A DNA stretch of 64,000 bases, from NCBI RefSeq assembly GCF_900143095.1, contig NZ_FRDA01000011.1, positions 82,343-146,342 of the forward strand, in the 5' to 3' direction. The notes under the pieces were generated by a model. The model saw only the letters and a program-made list of their open reading frames with translations. It made no database searches and was not told where the DNA came from. The DNA comes from Pseudomonas asturiensis (lineage in GTDB: Bacteria > Pseudomonadota > Gammaproteobacteria > Pseudomonadales > Pseudomonadaceae). Positions 8,808-18,695 of this stretch are shown piece by piece. The first letter of the stretch is position 1. The number at the start of each line of letters is the position of its first letter. A program made the translations under genes and the position numbers.

Positions 8808-11800
8808 TCAATCACTGACTCCATTTTTTTCCAGCGGCTGCCCGGGCGAATCATCATCCATCAGCGTCTGACCCGTCGTACTGTCTGGCACATCATTGGC
8901 AGATGGCGCATCAAAGGGCTCGGCGCTGATCTCCACCAGGCGACCCAGCGCGTCATACACCAGGGTACGGCTGGCCTCATCAAGAATCAGATTGCCGTCC
9001 GCGTCGTATTCCAGTCTGATCTCGGATGGGTAGTCGGAATGGGTGTTTGTAACGCGGCTCAACTGCACCGGATCAATGCCTTCATAAAAATAGCGGGCCC
9101 GATTAAAAACGCCGTCAAAGTAGGTCATGACCAGGGTCAGGTTGTCCAACCCATCGAAACTGAAAAGCTGTTGGGTGATGACTTTGCCATACGGGTCTGT
9201 GGGGCATTGTGACCCACTGCAGGTGTATTGGGTCAGACGGCCGCGCGGGTCATACCGATAACGTTCATCGCGCAACAGAAGGGTCCCTTCATACAGCCTG
9301 CGTTCGAGCATGTCATCGTCATCGCCATACACGTGTTCCAGATGCTGTTCGACACCAGCCAGGTCGAAATTGCGGCGAATTTCCCGACCCAGATCGTCGT
9401 ACTCAAGGCTGGTGACAACCTGCTGTCCGGCGGCACTGTCTATTGTGGTGATGCTGGCGGTGCGCCCCAGGGCATCATAGGTGAACGTCGCAGACGTGGT
9501 TCCCAGCTCGGTCGACTCCAGCTGTCCGGCGGCGTTGTACAGGTAGGTCTGCTCCTGATCCAGTACGTCGGTGTAGGCCAGGAGGCGACCGAGCCGGCTG
9601 TGAAGGTATTGCATGGTGTATGGAACACCGTTGGACACACGCTGTTCGCTTTTCAGTTCACCCGTGCTGTAGTAATCGCGATCCAGCTGCTCGCCCTCCT
9701 CCAGCGAGCGCCGCAGACGCGCATTGAGGGGGTCGTACTCATAGCTGGCGGTGGTTCCAGGCAGCTTACGCAGCAACGGCTCGCTGCACAGCTGCGGACG
9801 GTATTCGTAGGCGATGACCTGCCCACTGGGCGTCAGGACTGACTTGGGTTGCAACTGGCCCGGATCGTAATTCATCGAACGCTCGCGCCCGCCGGTGATG
9901 GTCTTGATCTTGCGATCCAGGCCGTCGAACACCTGCTCGCCGAGGATCACCTGTTTGCCGTTGTGTTCAACGCTGATTTGCGTAGGCAGGTCTTGCGCGC
10001 TGTGACTGGCAAAGCTGCGGCGCACGATGGCTCCGTCCGGCAGGGTGGTTTCGATGACCCGGTCGAAAGCGTCATACGTGGACAACGTGAGCCGCTCAAG
10101 GACGTCCGGAAGGCCGACAATCTCTTCAGCGGTGCGGCCCAGCCCGTCATAGTGAAACCGGCTCAGGCTGATGTCCTCTTTGGCCTGGTTACGTCGCACG
10201 CGACGGGTCGGCTTCTCGAACAGGTTCAGCCAGGTTTCAGTCTCCCCGCTCTTGACACCATTGCCTTCGGTCCAACTGCGCTGGATCGGGCCTTTGGACT
10301 CATTCGTGCCGATGGGATCGGTCACCTCAAGGTTGCGCACGCCGTCCGGGCCGACGAAGCAACGTTGCTCTCCCCAGTCGTCGTATTCGTAGGTGCGGGT
10401 CAGCGGCGATGCATCCTCTCCCAACCAATCGTATTCGGTCTCCTCGATCAGTTGCCCCCACGGATCGTAAAGGGCCTCGTAGGTCTGGCGCGGCAGTGCG
10501 GCACGCTCGCGATTCGGGTTATCCGCGTCGTCGCGCTCCTCATAAACCACCCGCTGCAGGCCATCCAGGCCGCTGACCGTTTTCACGTCCTTGACGTCGT
10601 ATATGACCTGCCGGGCCTGCTCGCCAGTGCTGGCGCACAACGAGTACTCATAACGGCGTGTGGCCTCGAAGTCGGTGCCGGGTGCCACGGTTTCACTCAG
10701 GACACGACGCAGCCGATCGTAGGTGTAGCGGATCTCGATATCGTTATCGTCGCGGTTGAGCAGCGGTTCGCCATTGAGCAGCGAATGCTCCAGGGTAATA
10801 ACCTTGCGAGCCTCGTCGAAACCGGTGACGGTCTTCACTGTACGTTGCACACTTTCACCGAAAATCGGGCTGACCTCAGTGCTGTATACATAGTCTGTCG
10901 TCGTGCTCAGGCCGCCCATGACCAGCGTTTCCCGACGAACACGGCCGTGCTGGAAGGCATCGCCGGGGGTGTTTATGTGCTCGTAGTCCGTGGTGTGCAG
11001 CTCCTGCCGGGTGTTCTGAGCCTGCTTGTCCAGAATCGCGCTGAGCTCGCTGGCAACACGCTGCAGATCCTGCCAGAAACCCTGCGCCATCTTCAGCAGC
11101 ACGCGCAGCAAGTCGCTCAGCGTCTTCTGTAATTTCTGCTCGCTGTCAGCAAGCTGTTCTAACAGCGTGCCGACCAGTTCAACAGCCGACTGCTGCAACG
11201 CCTTCAGACTGCCTGAATCAGGCCTGGACAAAAGACCGATGAACGCGCGCACTGCGCACTCGGCCGCAGGCATGTTACCGGGGGTGGTCTGCGTCAGGGT
11301 TTCGCTCTGCAACACCAGCCAGTCCTTACCCTGACTGCCTGCGATGGCAGGCAGCGTTGTGTAGCGATAGCCTGTACTGAGCGTGGGTGCCTGACCGTAC
11401 TCGGAAACCGCAGGGGTGACAGTGTGCAGCTTGAGGCTGCGCACAAACCCTTCAGGGTCGGGCGGGCAACCGTCCTCGCCGCTGGCGGAATACCATTCGC
11501 GGGTTTCGATCACGCCGTTGGCCAGGGTCTGCGTAATCAGATTTCCGTGAATGTCATAGGCACTCTTGACCGACTCGCTGCGCTGCGCCCTCACCCCCGT
11601 TGCATCTTGCGCACCCAGCCAGGTGGTAATGACCTCGCTGGGCAACTGGCACTGGTTAGGCTGCATGTAAAAGGGTGTCTCTGGCTCGATGGGATAAACG
11701 GTTTCCACGCGTTTGGTCGAACCGTTCTGGGTCGTCGTTTCGCTGGTAAGCAGATGGAACTGGTTAAAGACACGCTGAATCGTGCGCACAACAGTCGAGC

Positions 11801-12827
11801 CATAGAGGTGCAGTTCCTCCGTGGTGACATAGTCATAACCATCAGCGCCCTGATAGCGGTAAAGATTGTCGAGTCCATTGTCTTCCCAGACGATGTCGAG
11901 GCCTGCACCGAGGAAATTATGGTTTCGGCCCTGGCCGTCGCTGTACGTGTAATGAACATCCACCGGGGGCTGACCCGCCCCCGGATCCGTAACGTGGCGA
12001 GTAACCCTGGGCAACGGTTTCCGCCCGGTCCTGGCCGGGAATTCATGGCCACTGTCCTGATAAGAGACTTTTTCTTGTCCACCCACCGGCGTGTCCACAC
12101 TGTCGATGCACAAAAGATCATGAAACCGGTCGTACCCGAAACGCCAGGACGCCCCGTTGTCGGTGGGCAATTCAATGCGGCTGACGTGGCGGTCCGACCC
12201 CTCCAGTCTCATGATGAACTCGGCGTCTGCACCTTGCGCCGCGTGCAGCCGGAACAGGACCGATGTGTCGTCGCGCTCGATGTCCAGCAGGGTCTGCCCC
12301 GAATCATCGGTGACGCTCCTGAGTCGCTGGTGCGTCGCAAATGCCATGTAATCCAGGGTGAGGCCATGTCCTTCGAGCGCCACCACACGCCTGGGCAACG
12401 CGACCCGGTTACCGGTGCTGCCCATCATCTCCAGCTCCTCGACGAGGCCCGACTTATGGACCACGCGAAAATGGTCATCGTCCTGTTTGTAGAGGTGGAA
12501 GCTGTCGATTTTCTTCTCCGACATCAACAACTCGTCGCCCGAGGTGCCGTCGGCCTTGAGGGTTTCGCCGCTGCTCAGGGAAATGACCTGGTTGCCGGGC
12601 GTGTACTGGGACAACTGCAGATTCCAGCCCAGGCCAAAGCCGCTGTCCTGAGTGTTGAGCGGGTTGTAATTGAGGGCCAGCGGCAGTCCGGGGCCGCGCA
12701 GCCCGTTGGTTTTGACATCGGGCAAGGTAATCGAAATCGTGTACTGTCCGGTCCGCGGGTCGACCCCGCCGGTAAGGAAACTCATGAAATTGAATGCATT
12801 GGAATGCACGGAAGTTGCAATAGTCAT
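8808..12827 (-). CDS. Rhs/YD-repeat shell protein lacking an Rhs core and toxin tip
   Basis: A 1339-residue YD-repeat protein. The N-terminus (VHSNAFNFMSFLTGGVDPRTGQY, GLGWNLQLSQY) is closely related to that of the divergent protein at 25600-30792. From about residue 650 on it carries repeated motifs such as YDRLRRV, YDALGRT, YDDLGRE, YDPRGRLT and YDADGNLILDE, which build the beta-spiral cocoon of Rhs/TccC proteins. It stops a few residues after the last repeat (VYDALGRLVE) with a short acidic tail, so the Rhs-associated core and any variable C-terminal domain are absent. A helical insert (about 522-612) is not in the paralogue. There is no signal peptide or PAAR domain. A good AAGGAC ribosome site precedes the ATG. 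It is last in a five-gene operon. The YD-repeat family is certain; its role as an empty or partner shell is inferred. Confidence 0.88.
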   Translation of the reverse strand: MTIATSVHSNAFNFMSFLTGGVDPRTGQYTISITLPDVKTNGLRGPGLPLALNYNPLNTQDSGFGLGWNLQLSQYTPGNQVISLSSGETLKADGTSGDELLMSEKKIDSFHLYKQDDDHFRVVHKSGLVEELEMMGSTGNRVALPRRVVALEGHGLTLDYMAFATHQRLRSVTDDSGQTLLDIERDDTSVLFRLHAAQGADAEFIMRLEGSDRHVSRIELPTDNGASWRFGYDRFHDLLCIDSVDTPVGGQEKVSYQDSGHEFPARTGRKPLPRVTRHVTDPGAGQPPVDVHYTYSDGQGRNHNFLGAGLDIVWEDNGLDNLYRYQGADGYDYVTTEELHLYGSTVVRTIQRVFNQFHLLTSETTTQNGSTKRVETVYPIEPETPFYMQPNQCQLPSEVITTWLGAQDATGVRAQRSESVKSAYDIHGNLITQTLANGVIETREWYSASGEDGCPPDPEGFVRSLKLHTVTPAVSEYGQAPTLSTGYRYTTLPAIAGSQGKDWLVLQSETLTQTTPGNMPAAECAVRAFIGLLSRPDSGSLKALQQSAVELVGTLLEQLADSEQKLQKTLSDLLRVLLKMAQGFWQDLQRVASELSAILDKQAQNTRQELHTTDYEHINTPGDAFQHGRVRRETLVMGGLSTTTDYVYSTEVSPIFGESVQRTVKTVTGFDEARKVITLEHSLLNGEPLLNRDDNDIEIRYTYDRLRRVLSETVAPGTDFEATRRYEYSLCASTGEQARQVIYDVKDVKTVSGLDGLQRVVYEERDDADNPNRERAALPRQTYEALYDPWGQLIEETEYDWLGEDASPLTRTYEYDDWGEQRCFVGPDGVRNLEVTDPIGTNESKGPIQRSWTEGNGVKSGETETWLNLFEKPTRRVRRNQAKEDISLSRFHYDGLGRTAEEIVGLPDVLERLTLSTYDAFDRVIETTLPDGAIVRRSFASHSAQDLPTQISVEHNGKQVILGEQVFDGLDRKIKTITGGRERSMNYDPGQLQPKSVLTPSGQVIAYEYRPQLCSEPLLRKLPGTTASYEYDPLNARLRRSLEEGEQLDRDYYSTGELKSEQRVSNGVPYTMQYLHSRLGRLLAYTDVLDQEQTYLYNAAGQLESTELGTTSATFTYDALGRTASITTIDSAAGQQVVTSLEYDDLGREIRRNFDLAGVEQHLEHVYGDDDDMLERRLYEGTLLLRDERYRYDPRGRLTQYTCSGSQCPTDPYGKVITQQLFSFDGLDNLTLVMTYFDGVFNRARYFYEGIDPVQLSRVTNTHSDYPSEIRLEYDADGNLILDEASRTLVYDALGRLVEISAEPFDAPSANDVPDSTTGQTLMDDDSPGQPLEKNGVSD

Positions 12828-12894
12828 CGTTAACGTCCTTTTTAACGGTTAGACAGTCAGCGTCGTTCAGTTCACGCAGTTCACGCGGGTAGCG

Positions 12895-13407
12895 TCATTC
12901 ACTGCCCGTCTTTCCAGTATCAGGCGGCGGTAACTCGGACGGATATATTCGTACGCACGATAACTTACCGTCATTGATCGAGCCTTCATGCTTCCTGATG
13001 TAGTCGACCACCACACCGCGCGTTAAAATATCACCTTTCGTGTGGTCCTCAAGATTGTCAATGCTATGCCGTTCCGTGGTAATCGGATCAATGTACGTTC
13101 TGATCTTGTATACCCAGCCCCATGTATCATCACAATCTTCGCTTTCAAACACGATAAGCGTGGCCGAGCGCACATTGTCCAGTTGGAACCACCTCATGTC
13201 GTCATTTTCACAGCCATACGCATCGTCACCCAGTTGGATATCTTTCCGGATAATGGGAATCGAACAGCTATTTCCCCCACCGTCCTGGTCCCTGGACAAT
13301 TTCAGGAAACGGGCCTCGCTACCGGGTGCAGTCGCCCCCTGCTGGGCGTATCCTGCAAAACCGACAAGGGCAAGGCAGGCGAGTGTTTTTGTCAACGCAT
13401 TCATCAT
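12895..13407 (-). CDS. small exported protein of unknown function
   Basis: About 170 residues. The N-terminus (NALTKTLACLALVGFAGYAQQ) reads as a Sec signal peptide with likely cleavage near AYA or ATA. The mature part has four cysteines (in NSCSIP, YGCEND, SEDCDD and LSCVRI), many aspartates and alternating beta-like stretches, so a small disulfide-stabilised beta-fold is likely. Two adjacent ATG codons (13407 and 13404) follow AGGAG, and the second has the better spacing. I do not recognise a family. It lies between the first giant modular gene (46 bp away) and the toxin-less Rhs gene (67 bp away), in the same operon. It is the only clearly exported product of that operon. Confidence 0.75.
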   Translation of the reverse strand: MMNALTKTLACLALVGFAGYAQQGATAPGSEARFLKLSRDQDGGGNSCSIPIIRKDIQLGDDAYGCENDDMRWFQLDNVRSATLIVFESEDCDDTWGWVYKIRTYIDPITTERHSIDNLEDHTKGDILTRGVVVDYIRKHEGSINDGKLSCVRIYPSELPPPDTGKTGSE

Positions 13408-13453
13408 GAGACTCCTGTCATTCAGTTCCTGGTGTAAATTGTAATCAGGCACG

Positions 13454-16400
13454 TTAGAGCGGCTTGACCTCCAGGCGGTTGCGCCTGCCCACAATGGACT
13501 CTCCGAGAAAACCGATCTTCAGTTTGTGAGCATTGCCTAGCGTGTCGATCAACATGACGTTGATGTAAGTCGATAGCTTTGCACGCGCGGGGTCGCGGGG
13601 CACTTTATACGGCATCTTTTGTGACCGATGCAGGCTAATGTACAGCGTACCGAGCGAGAGAAACTGACCATCATCTTTAATTTCAATGTCCAGAGACTCC
13701 ACATCCTCCACCACCGCCTTAAGGTTCTCATCGAAGTGTATTTTTTTCTGGCGTGCGCCCACGACTCCATCGCGCGCATTCTTCGGATTGAATATATAGC
13801 CTGTCCAACTGAACATGCGTTCCGCCAGTTGTTCACTTTCCCAAAGAATCATGGATTCACTGGCATGGTCCTTAGTTTCTGGCAGGGGCAGAAACTTCAG
13901 GTCCTCTATAGGAACATGCGTGGCAGTCGCAGGGTATTTGACAATCAACTCCCAGTAATCGAGCGTGCTCAGGTGTAAATCGAACGGGTCGTCGGGGAGG
14001 AGCGAGCCATTTTGGTCTTTGGGCGGATCGACCGACGGGGGCGTTTCCCCCCCGAAAATGCGTTCGACTTCGAACGAGTAGCTCTCCTTGGCGTAACCAG
14101 GCAAGGGTCGTGGCTTGATGGATATCCTGCTGTTCTTGTCTCCAAGGTCAAGTGAGCTCATCCTCAGACTGTTATCTTTTGTGAAGACGGCGTAGAAGTC
14201 GGTGACGTCCCCTGCTGCCGCCCGACTGTGCAGGAAGAAATTCTGCGGCACGATGTCGGCTATGGTGTCCGACGCCGAGGCTTTCGTCGAAGCCATCGCC
14301 AGTTCGAACCGATTTGGCTTACCTGTCGTGCGCCATTGCTCATCATCGTCCTCAGGCATGCCCTCATAGTGGTCGCTCAGGAACGGGATGTCCTGACCAG
14401 AGTTTTCGCTCGCCAGTCGCATGCTCGCCCTCTCGCATACGCTTAACGGGATTTCCTCGCCATTGACGGGCATGGTCTGGGTCTTGATCAGAAACTTGAG
14501 TTGTTGATACCCGTTGGGGTACATCTCACCCTTTTTCATATCCTCGGTGCCGCCCGGCACAGTGACGGTAAAGAGCGACAGCTCCGACCACGTAGGCTCG
14601 GGAGGGGCTTTGGACAGTTCAATAACGCTGCAGCCATACGCCATGACGACATCGCCATTGACGATCTCGCACCTCACGACACTGCAGCCGCCAACACAAT
14701 CTTGCGTGGGGAAGGTAAACAATCCCTGACCATCCACACTGCCAGCGCCACTTTCGACCGTCCAGCGCCTGGGAGCGCCAGGCAGCATAGAAGCGTCCTC
14801 ACGCAGTTGTACCGACTCGTCTTCACCTGTCCAGGCCAAATAGTCAGGCTCAATAACCAGCGTTTGCTGGCCGTTGGCAACCAGCACGGTCACCCGCGTT
14901 GTCTCGCTGCCCTGGACCTCTATCTGTTGCGCAACAAGCGCTCTTTTGCCAGACCGCGCATCAGGCGTGAACATGGTTCCCTGGCCGCTGTCGTTCAGTT
15001 CGCCATAGAGCTCCCCGCGCAGCGCCCATTTCACCGGACTGCCGTCCAGCGTGGAGGCGTTCAGTAAAACGGCCTGCGGTTGGGTACCACCAGCGACCAC
15101 GATCATCTGCGGTGACACCGCCATGCTATCGGACACAACATTCAGCAGCGCCGAAACAGTCAGCGTATTGCCTTCATCCTCATAGCTCGCGGTGATCACC
15201 ACACGCAAGGCATCGTGCCCCATAAGTGCCGGGCTGACTGCCGTGTAAAGGCCGCTGGCGTCGAAGCTGCCATGCCCGGCTGCCAGGTGACTCTGCAGGC
15301 TTTGCGCCTGCCAGCTCAGTGCCGGGATCTCCTGGCCCTCGCTGTCGCGCAGGGCAAAACCCTGAGTCTGTCCTGCCTTGATCGTCGAGAACAACGGCGT
15401 GATGGATGGCTGCTCCGAGCGAAGCGTGCCGAAGATCGCAAGATCCCCCACCGAGTGCTCCTCGCCCGCAGTGAACACGTGGCCGCCGACAGTCCGAAAG
15501 CGGTCGGACAGCGTCAAACGATCCTCTGCGTCGGTTGGCAACGCCTTCCGGGAAAGCACCAGACTCACCCCCGACTTTTGCTGACCGTTCGGCCCCAGGT
15601 CATCGGGAATCAGGTAGGGGAAATCATCGGACGGTGGAAACCGCCCTTCAGCGTTGCCACGCAGCCTGATGAACAGCAACAACGCACCATCGCCATAATT
15701 GCTGGCACCTTTGACCTGCGCACCCGGCGCGCTCTGGGTGTAGACCCGGAAGCTGGCAGGCGACTGAGCGCCGTAACCACTCAGATCAAGACCTGTCAGC
15801 AGAAAGACACTGCGATGCGCCGGTACGGACCTTAAATTCGCCGCGAAAAAATCGGCGAAACGCTTGTTTGCGGCCTCATCATTTCTCCCCAGGTTGCAGA
15901 TGAAACCAGACGCTTTTGCCAGATCCAGCGTGACGTAACCGTTGCTTTCGAGCAGCGTTACCTTCATCTGCAGGAAAAAACCCATCGGCTCGGTGATCTT
16001 GAAGCTGCCCGAGACCGCCGCCACAGCGCCCCGAGGCGTGTGCGTGGCGTGGTAACGCCCGGCCACGATGTTCATATGCACCGTTACCACAGAGCCAGCG
16101 CCGTCAAAGGCGACGTTGGGTACACCCAGCACGACCTGCGTCAGCCGTACGCTTTCAACGTTACGATCATCCAGAGGCACATCACCGGCGAACAGCGGCA
16201 GGAACTGAAGGCTCTGGTGGCGCTCGACATATTGCTGTTCAAGCTGACGGTTGATGTCAGCCCGGCTGATCGCAGCGACAGCGTCCCAGCCTTCGGTGAG
16301 GGTAGTTTCGCTCATGCGCGAGAGAAGCTGATCCCTGGACCAGGGCCTGACAGTAGTTTTCAGTGCCTGGACCATGCCAGAGGCGCTCGCCAGAGGCAGG

Positions 16401-18646
16401 GGCAGAATGATATGACCTTCAAACGTACCCCAATCAGCGTCATACAGCCGCGCAAAGATCACCACCAGACGCTCATGGCTATCGGGGCTGCTGGTGTAGA
16501 TGCCGTTGGCGTCGACCTTGCCCGGCATCGCATCCGGCAAACTCCACTCGACCCCGGGGATGACATTGCCGTTGGCCATGGCCTGCAGGCGGACTTGTCC
16601 TTGAGGCAAGTCATCGTCGACGATACCAACCGTCAGGGCCGGCTTTTGCTGAATGACCAGCACCCAGATGAATCCGCTAGTCTGATCATCGCTGACCGTG
16701 ATCCTGTCGAGCACGTAGGTCTGGTCCGGGACCTTTGGCCCTGCGACGTAGATCATGCCATCTCCGGAGTCGGGATCAGGGGTCAGGCTTCCGCTTCCTG
16801 GCGCTTGCTGGATCGTCCAGTCCAGAACACTTGCGGTCACACTGCCTGCGGAAAGCTTCACTTGCTCGCCGAAGTTGCACACCTCGATCAGCGGGTTAAC
16901 GCTGATCGGAGTCGCTTGCACCGTTATCAACGCGGTGCTGCCCTGTCCACTCGAAGGGTCAGTGGCGGTGATCAGCACACGCTGATAATCCTGGGCCATC
17001 GCCTGCGAGTCGGGTGCCTTGTAAACACCCTGTGCGCTGACAGACCCCGGGCTGCTGTCGCCACTGTCAGGCGCATTGGCAACGCTCCACACCAGGTCCG
17101 TGCGAGCGGGCTGGGTGGTCAGTTGCACACTGCCGCCGGCCATGATCAGCGACTGCTGTTCTACGATGACGAATGCCGACGCGCCAGGGCCAACCTGACC
17201 GAACACGGCCAGATCGTGAGGCAATGCGCTGCGCTGAAGCTGCAGGTTATGCTGACTGCCCAGGTTGAGATGAGTCAGAAAACGCTCGTAACCCCTGGCC
17301 TGTAGCGTGTGGCTTAGCCCTTCGAGCAAGGCGAGCTTGAGGGTGTAGGCCACGAAACCACTCACTTGCTGCGCCACCGCCGCTGGAACGTTTGCCAACT
17401 GGCCCACGGCAGGACTGACCTCATCGTCATAAAGATAGGGCGCGTAAAGCTGCCCTTCCAGGTCTTGCCCGTCAGCGCCTGCAGAACCCAGATAAAACTC
17501 ATGCTTGAGATTGACATCGAAGGTGGCCGTCTCTGCCTGCCACTCAGCACTGTCCAGCGCCCGATAACGAAACCCCAGCGTGCACGGGAAGTGCCAGTTT
17601 TGCGTGGCTTGAAAGTCCTCGAAATCGACGGTCAGGGGTTGCTTCTCGCTGACTGCCGGAACGCTGAAGCTGTCCGCTTCAAATTCCAGATCCGCGGTCT
17701 GATAACGGCTGGCGGCGATCTCGAAAGTCCCTGCCTGAGCCACCATCTGCGTCAGCGGCTGTTCCGCCGGAACAATGAATTCAAATTGAGGTGTCTTGAG
17801 CATCTCCATGACGGCGTAACCAAAGGCAGCACGATGAAGTGCATGGGCCGAGATCAACGTGGTCGCCGAATACTGCGCGTCCGCATCATTGGGGATCAGA
17901 TAACGAAAATCTGCGCTGTCGTCCGGAAAACCACCTGTCACGCCGTGCTCCAGAGTGGTGAATAACAGCAAGGCACCTTTTCTTGATGCCTGATTCGTCT
18001 GACCGCTCTCGGCCTCTGGACTCTCGACCTGAGCCCGCACATCAATTCTGCGCACGCTGAACAGTGGGTTGCTGTCGTCGGAGAACACGCCCAACTGGAT
18101 CGATCGGGCTGCGCTGTCCGATGCCTGCAATGCTTGCTGAAAAACCGCACCCGCCTGCCGCTGCTCGGTCAATGTGCCGGGGAACTCCAGCATGAAATTC
18201 TCACCTTGGGCAGGGTCCACCACCAGTCTGGCATCGCTGCTGCCGAGTTCCAGATCGAGCTTGAGTCCAAGTGCATCGGACGGACCGTGGGCGGCCATCC
18301 TGACGATATGGCTCTGGTTTTGAACCGTTTCCATGACCGCATGAGTTCCACCCATCACGCCCAGTTCCATTGCCAGCGGCGGACTTTCAAGCGAGCTGTG
18401 TTCAAACGTCAGCGCGGGCGCGCCAAGCACGAAACCCGAGAAAAAATGGGAAATGTTCGTATCGGGAACAGTAAAGCTTGCGTCCGGCACCGGCTGTGCC
18501 AGACCCTCGCTTATCGCTTGCGTGTGAACCTCCTCCATCAGGCGATTGACCTTGGCACCGTCCAGCGCCACCAACGCGTCCCAGCCTCTCAAGCGGGTCG
18601 TATTCTTCATCCATGCCAGCAGACTTTCTGCCGAGTAACCAGCCAT
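13454..18646 (-). CDS. giant modular protein: two P47/TULIP-like modules with Ig-like blocks and a unique C-terminus
   Basis: A 1730-residue protein. Module A (about 1-485) begins SAESLLAWM...RGWDALVAL...VNRL and includes YLIPNDADAQYSATTL (about 249-264). It is followed by an Ig-like block (about 485-760, LVWSVANAPDSG, VDANGIYTSSP) closing with EGHIILPLPL (about 743-752). Module A' (about 770-1073) restarts with EGWDAVAAISRADIN and PYLIPDDL but is some 180 residues shorter. A second Ig-like block and a unique C-terminal region (about 1385-1730) complete the protein. The GWDA...N..L opening recalls clostridial P47/OrfX TULIP proteins (Clostridium_P47 family). This is a by-eye match only. There is no signal peptide or membrane segment. 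The ATG at 18646 is chosen for its strong CAGGAGGTGATGTC ribosome site and for alignment with the neighbour's start. Confidence 0.8.
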   Translation of the reverse strand: MAGYSAESLLAWMKNTTRLRGWDALVALDGAKVNRLMEEVHTQAISEGLAQPVPDASFTVPDTNISHFFSGFVLGAPALTFEHSSLESPPLAMELGVMGGTHAVMETVQNQSHIVRMAAHGPSDALGLKLDLELGSSDARLVVDPAQGENFMLEFPGTLTEQRQAGAVFQQALQASDSAARSIQLGVFSDDSNPLFSVRRIDVRAQVESPEAESGQTNQASRKGALLLFTTLEHGVTGGFPDDSADFRYLIPNDADAQYSATTLISAHALHRAAFGYAVMEMLKTPQFEFIVPAEQPLTQMVAQAGTFEIAASRYQTADLEFEADSFSVPAVSEKQPLTVDFEDFQATQNWHFPCTLGFRYRALDSAEWQAETATFDVNLKHEFYLGSAGADGQDLEGQLYAPYLYDDEVSPAVGQLANVPAAVAQQVSGFVAYTLKLALLEGLSHTLQARGYERFLTHLNLGSQHNLQLQRSALPHDLAVFGQVGPGASAFVIVEQQSLIMAGGSVQLTTQPARTDLVWSVANAPDSGDSSPGSVSAQGVYKAPDSQAMAQDYQRVLITATDPSSGQGSTALITVQATPISVNPLIEVCNFGEQVKLSAGSVTASVLDWTIQQAPGSGSLTPDPDSGDGMIYVAGPKVPDQTYVLDRITVSDDQTSGFIWVLVIQQKPALTVGIVDDDLPQGQVRLQAMANGNVIPGVEWSLPDAMPGKVDANGIYTSSPDSHERLVVIFARLYDADWGTFEGHIILPLPLASASGMVQALKTTVRPWSRDQLLSRMSETTLTEGWDAVAAISRADINRQLEQQYVERHQSLQFLPLFAGDVPLDDRNVESVRLTQVVLGVPNVAFDGAGSVVTVHMNIVAGRYHATHTPRGAVAAVSGSFKITEPMGFFLQMKVTLLESNGYVTLDLAKASGFICNLGRNDEAANKRFADFFAANLRSVPAHRSVFLLTGLDLSGYGAQSPASFRVYTQSAPGAQVKGASNYGDGALLLFIRLRGNAEGRFPPSDDFPYLIPDDLGPNGQQKSGVSLVLSRKALPTDAEDRLTLSDRFRTVGGHVFTAGEEHSVGDLAIFGTLRSEQPSITPLFSTIKAGQTQGFALRDSEGQEIPALSWQAQSLQSHLAAGHGSFDASGLYTAVSPALMGHDALRVVITASYEDEGNTLTVSALLNVVSDSMAVSPQMIVVAGGTQPQAVLLNASTLDGSPVKWALRGELYGELNDSGQGTMFTPDARSGKRALVAQQIEVQGSETTRVTVLVANGQQTLVIEPDYLAWTGEDESVQLREDASMLPGAPRRWTVESGAGSVDGQGLFTFPTQDCVGGCSVVRCEIVNGDVVMAYGCSVIELSKAPPEPTWSELSLFTVTVPGGTEDMKKGEMYPNGYQQLKFLIKTQTMPVNGEEIPLSVCERASMRLASENSGQDIPFLSDHYEGMPEDDDEQWRTTGKPNRFELAMASTKASASDTIADIVPQNFFLHSRAAAGDVTDFYAVFTKDNSLRMSSLDLGDKNSRISIKPRPLPGYAKESYSFEVERIFGGETPPSVDPPKDQNGSLLPDDPFDLHLSTLDYWELIVKYPATATHVPIEDLKFLPLPETKDHASESMILWESEQLAERMFSWTGYIFNPKNARDGVVGARQKKIHFDENLKAVVEDVESLDIEIKDDGQFLSLGTLYISLHRSQKMPYKVPRDPARAKLSTYINVMLIDTLGNAHKLKIGFLGESIVGRRNRLEVKPL

Positions 18647-18695
18647 GACATCACCTCCTGTGATACCGATATGTTCAACCTGACTTGCGTTCTGT

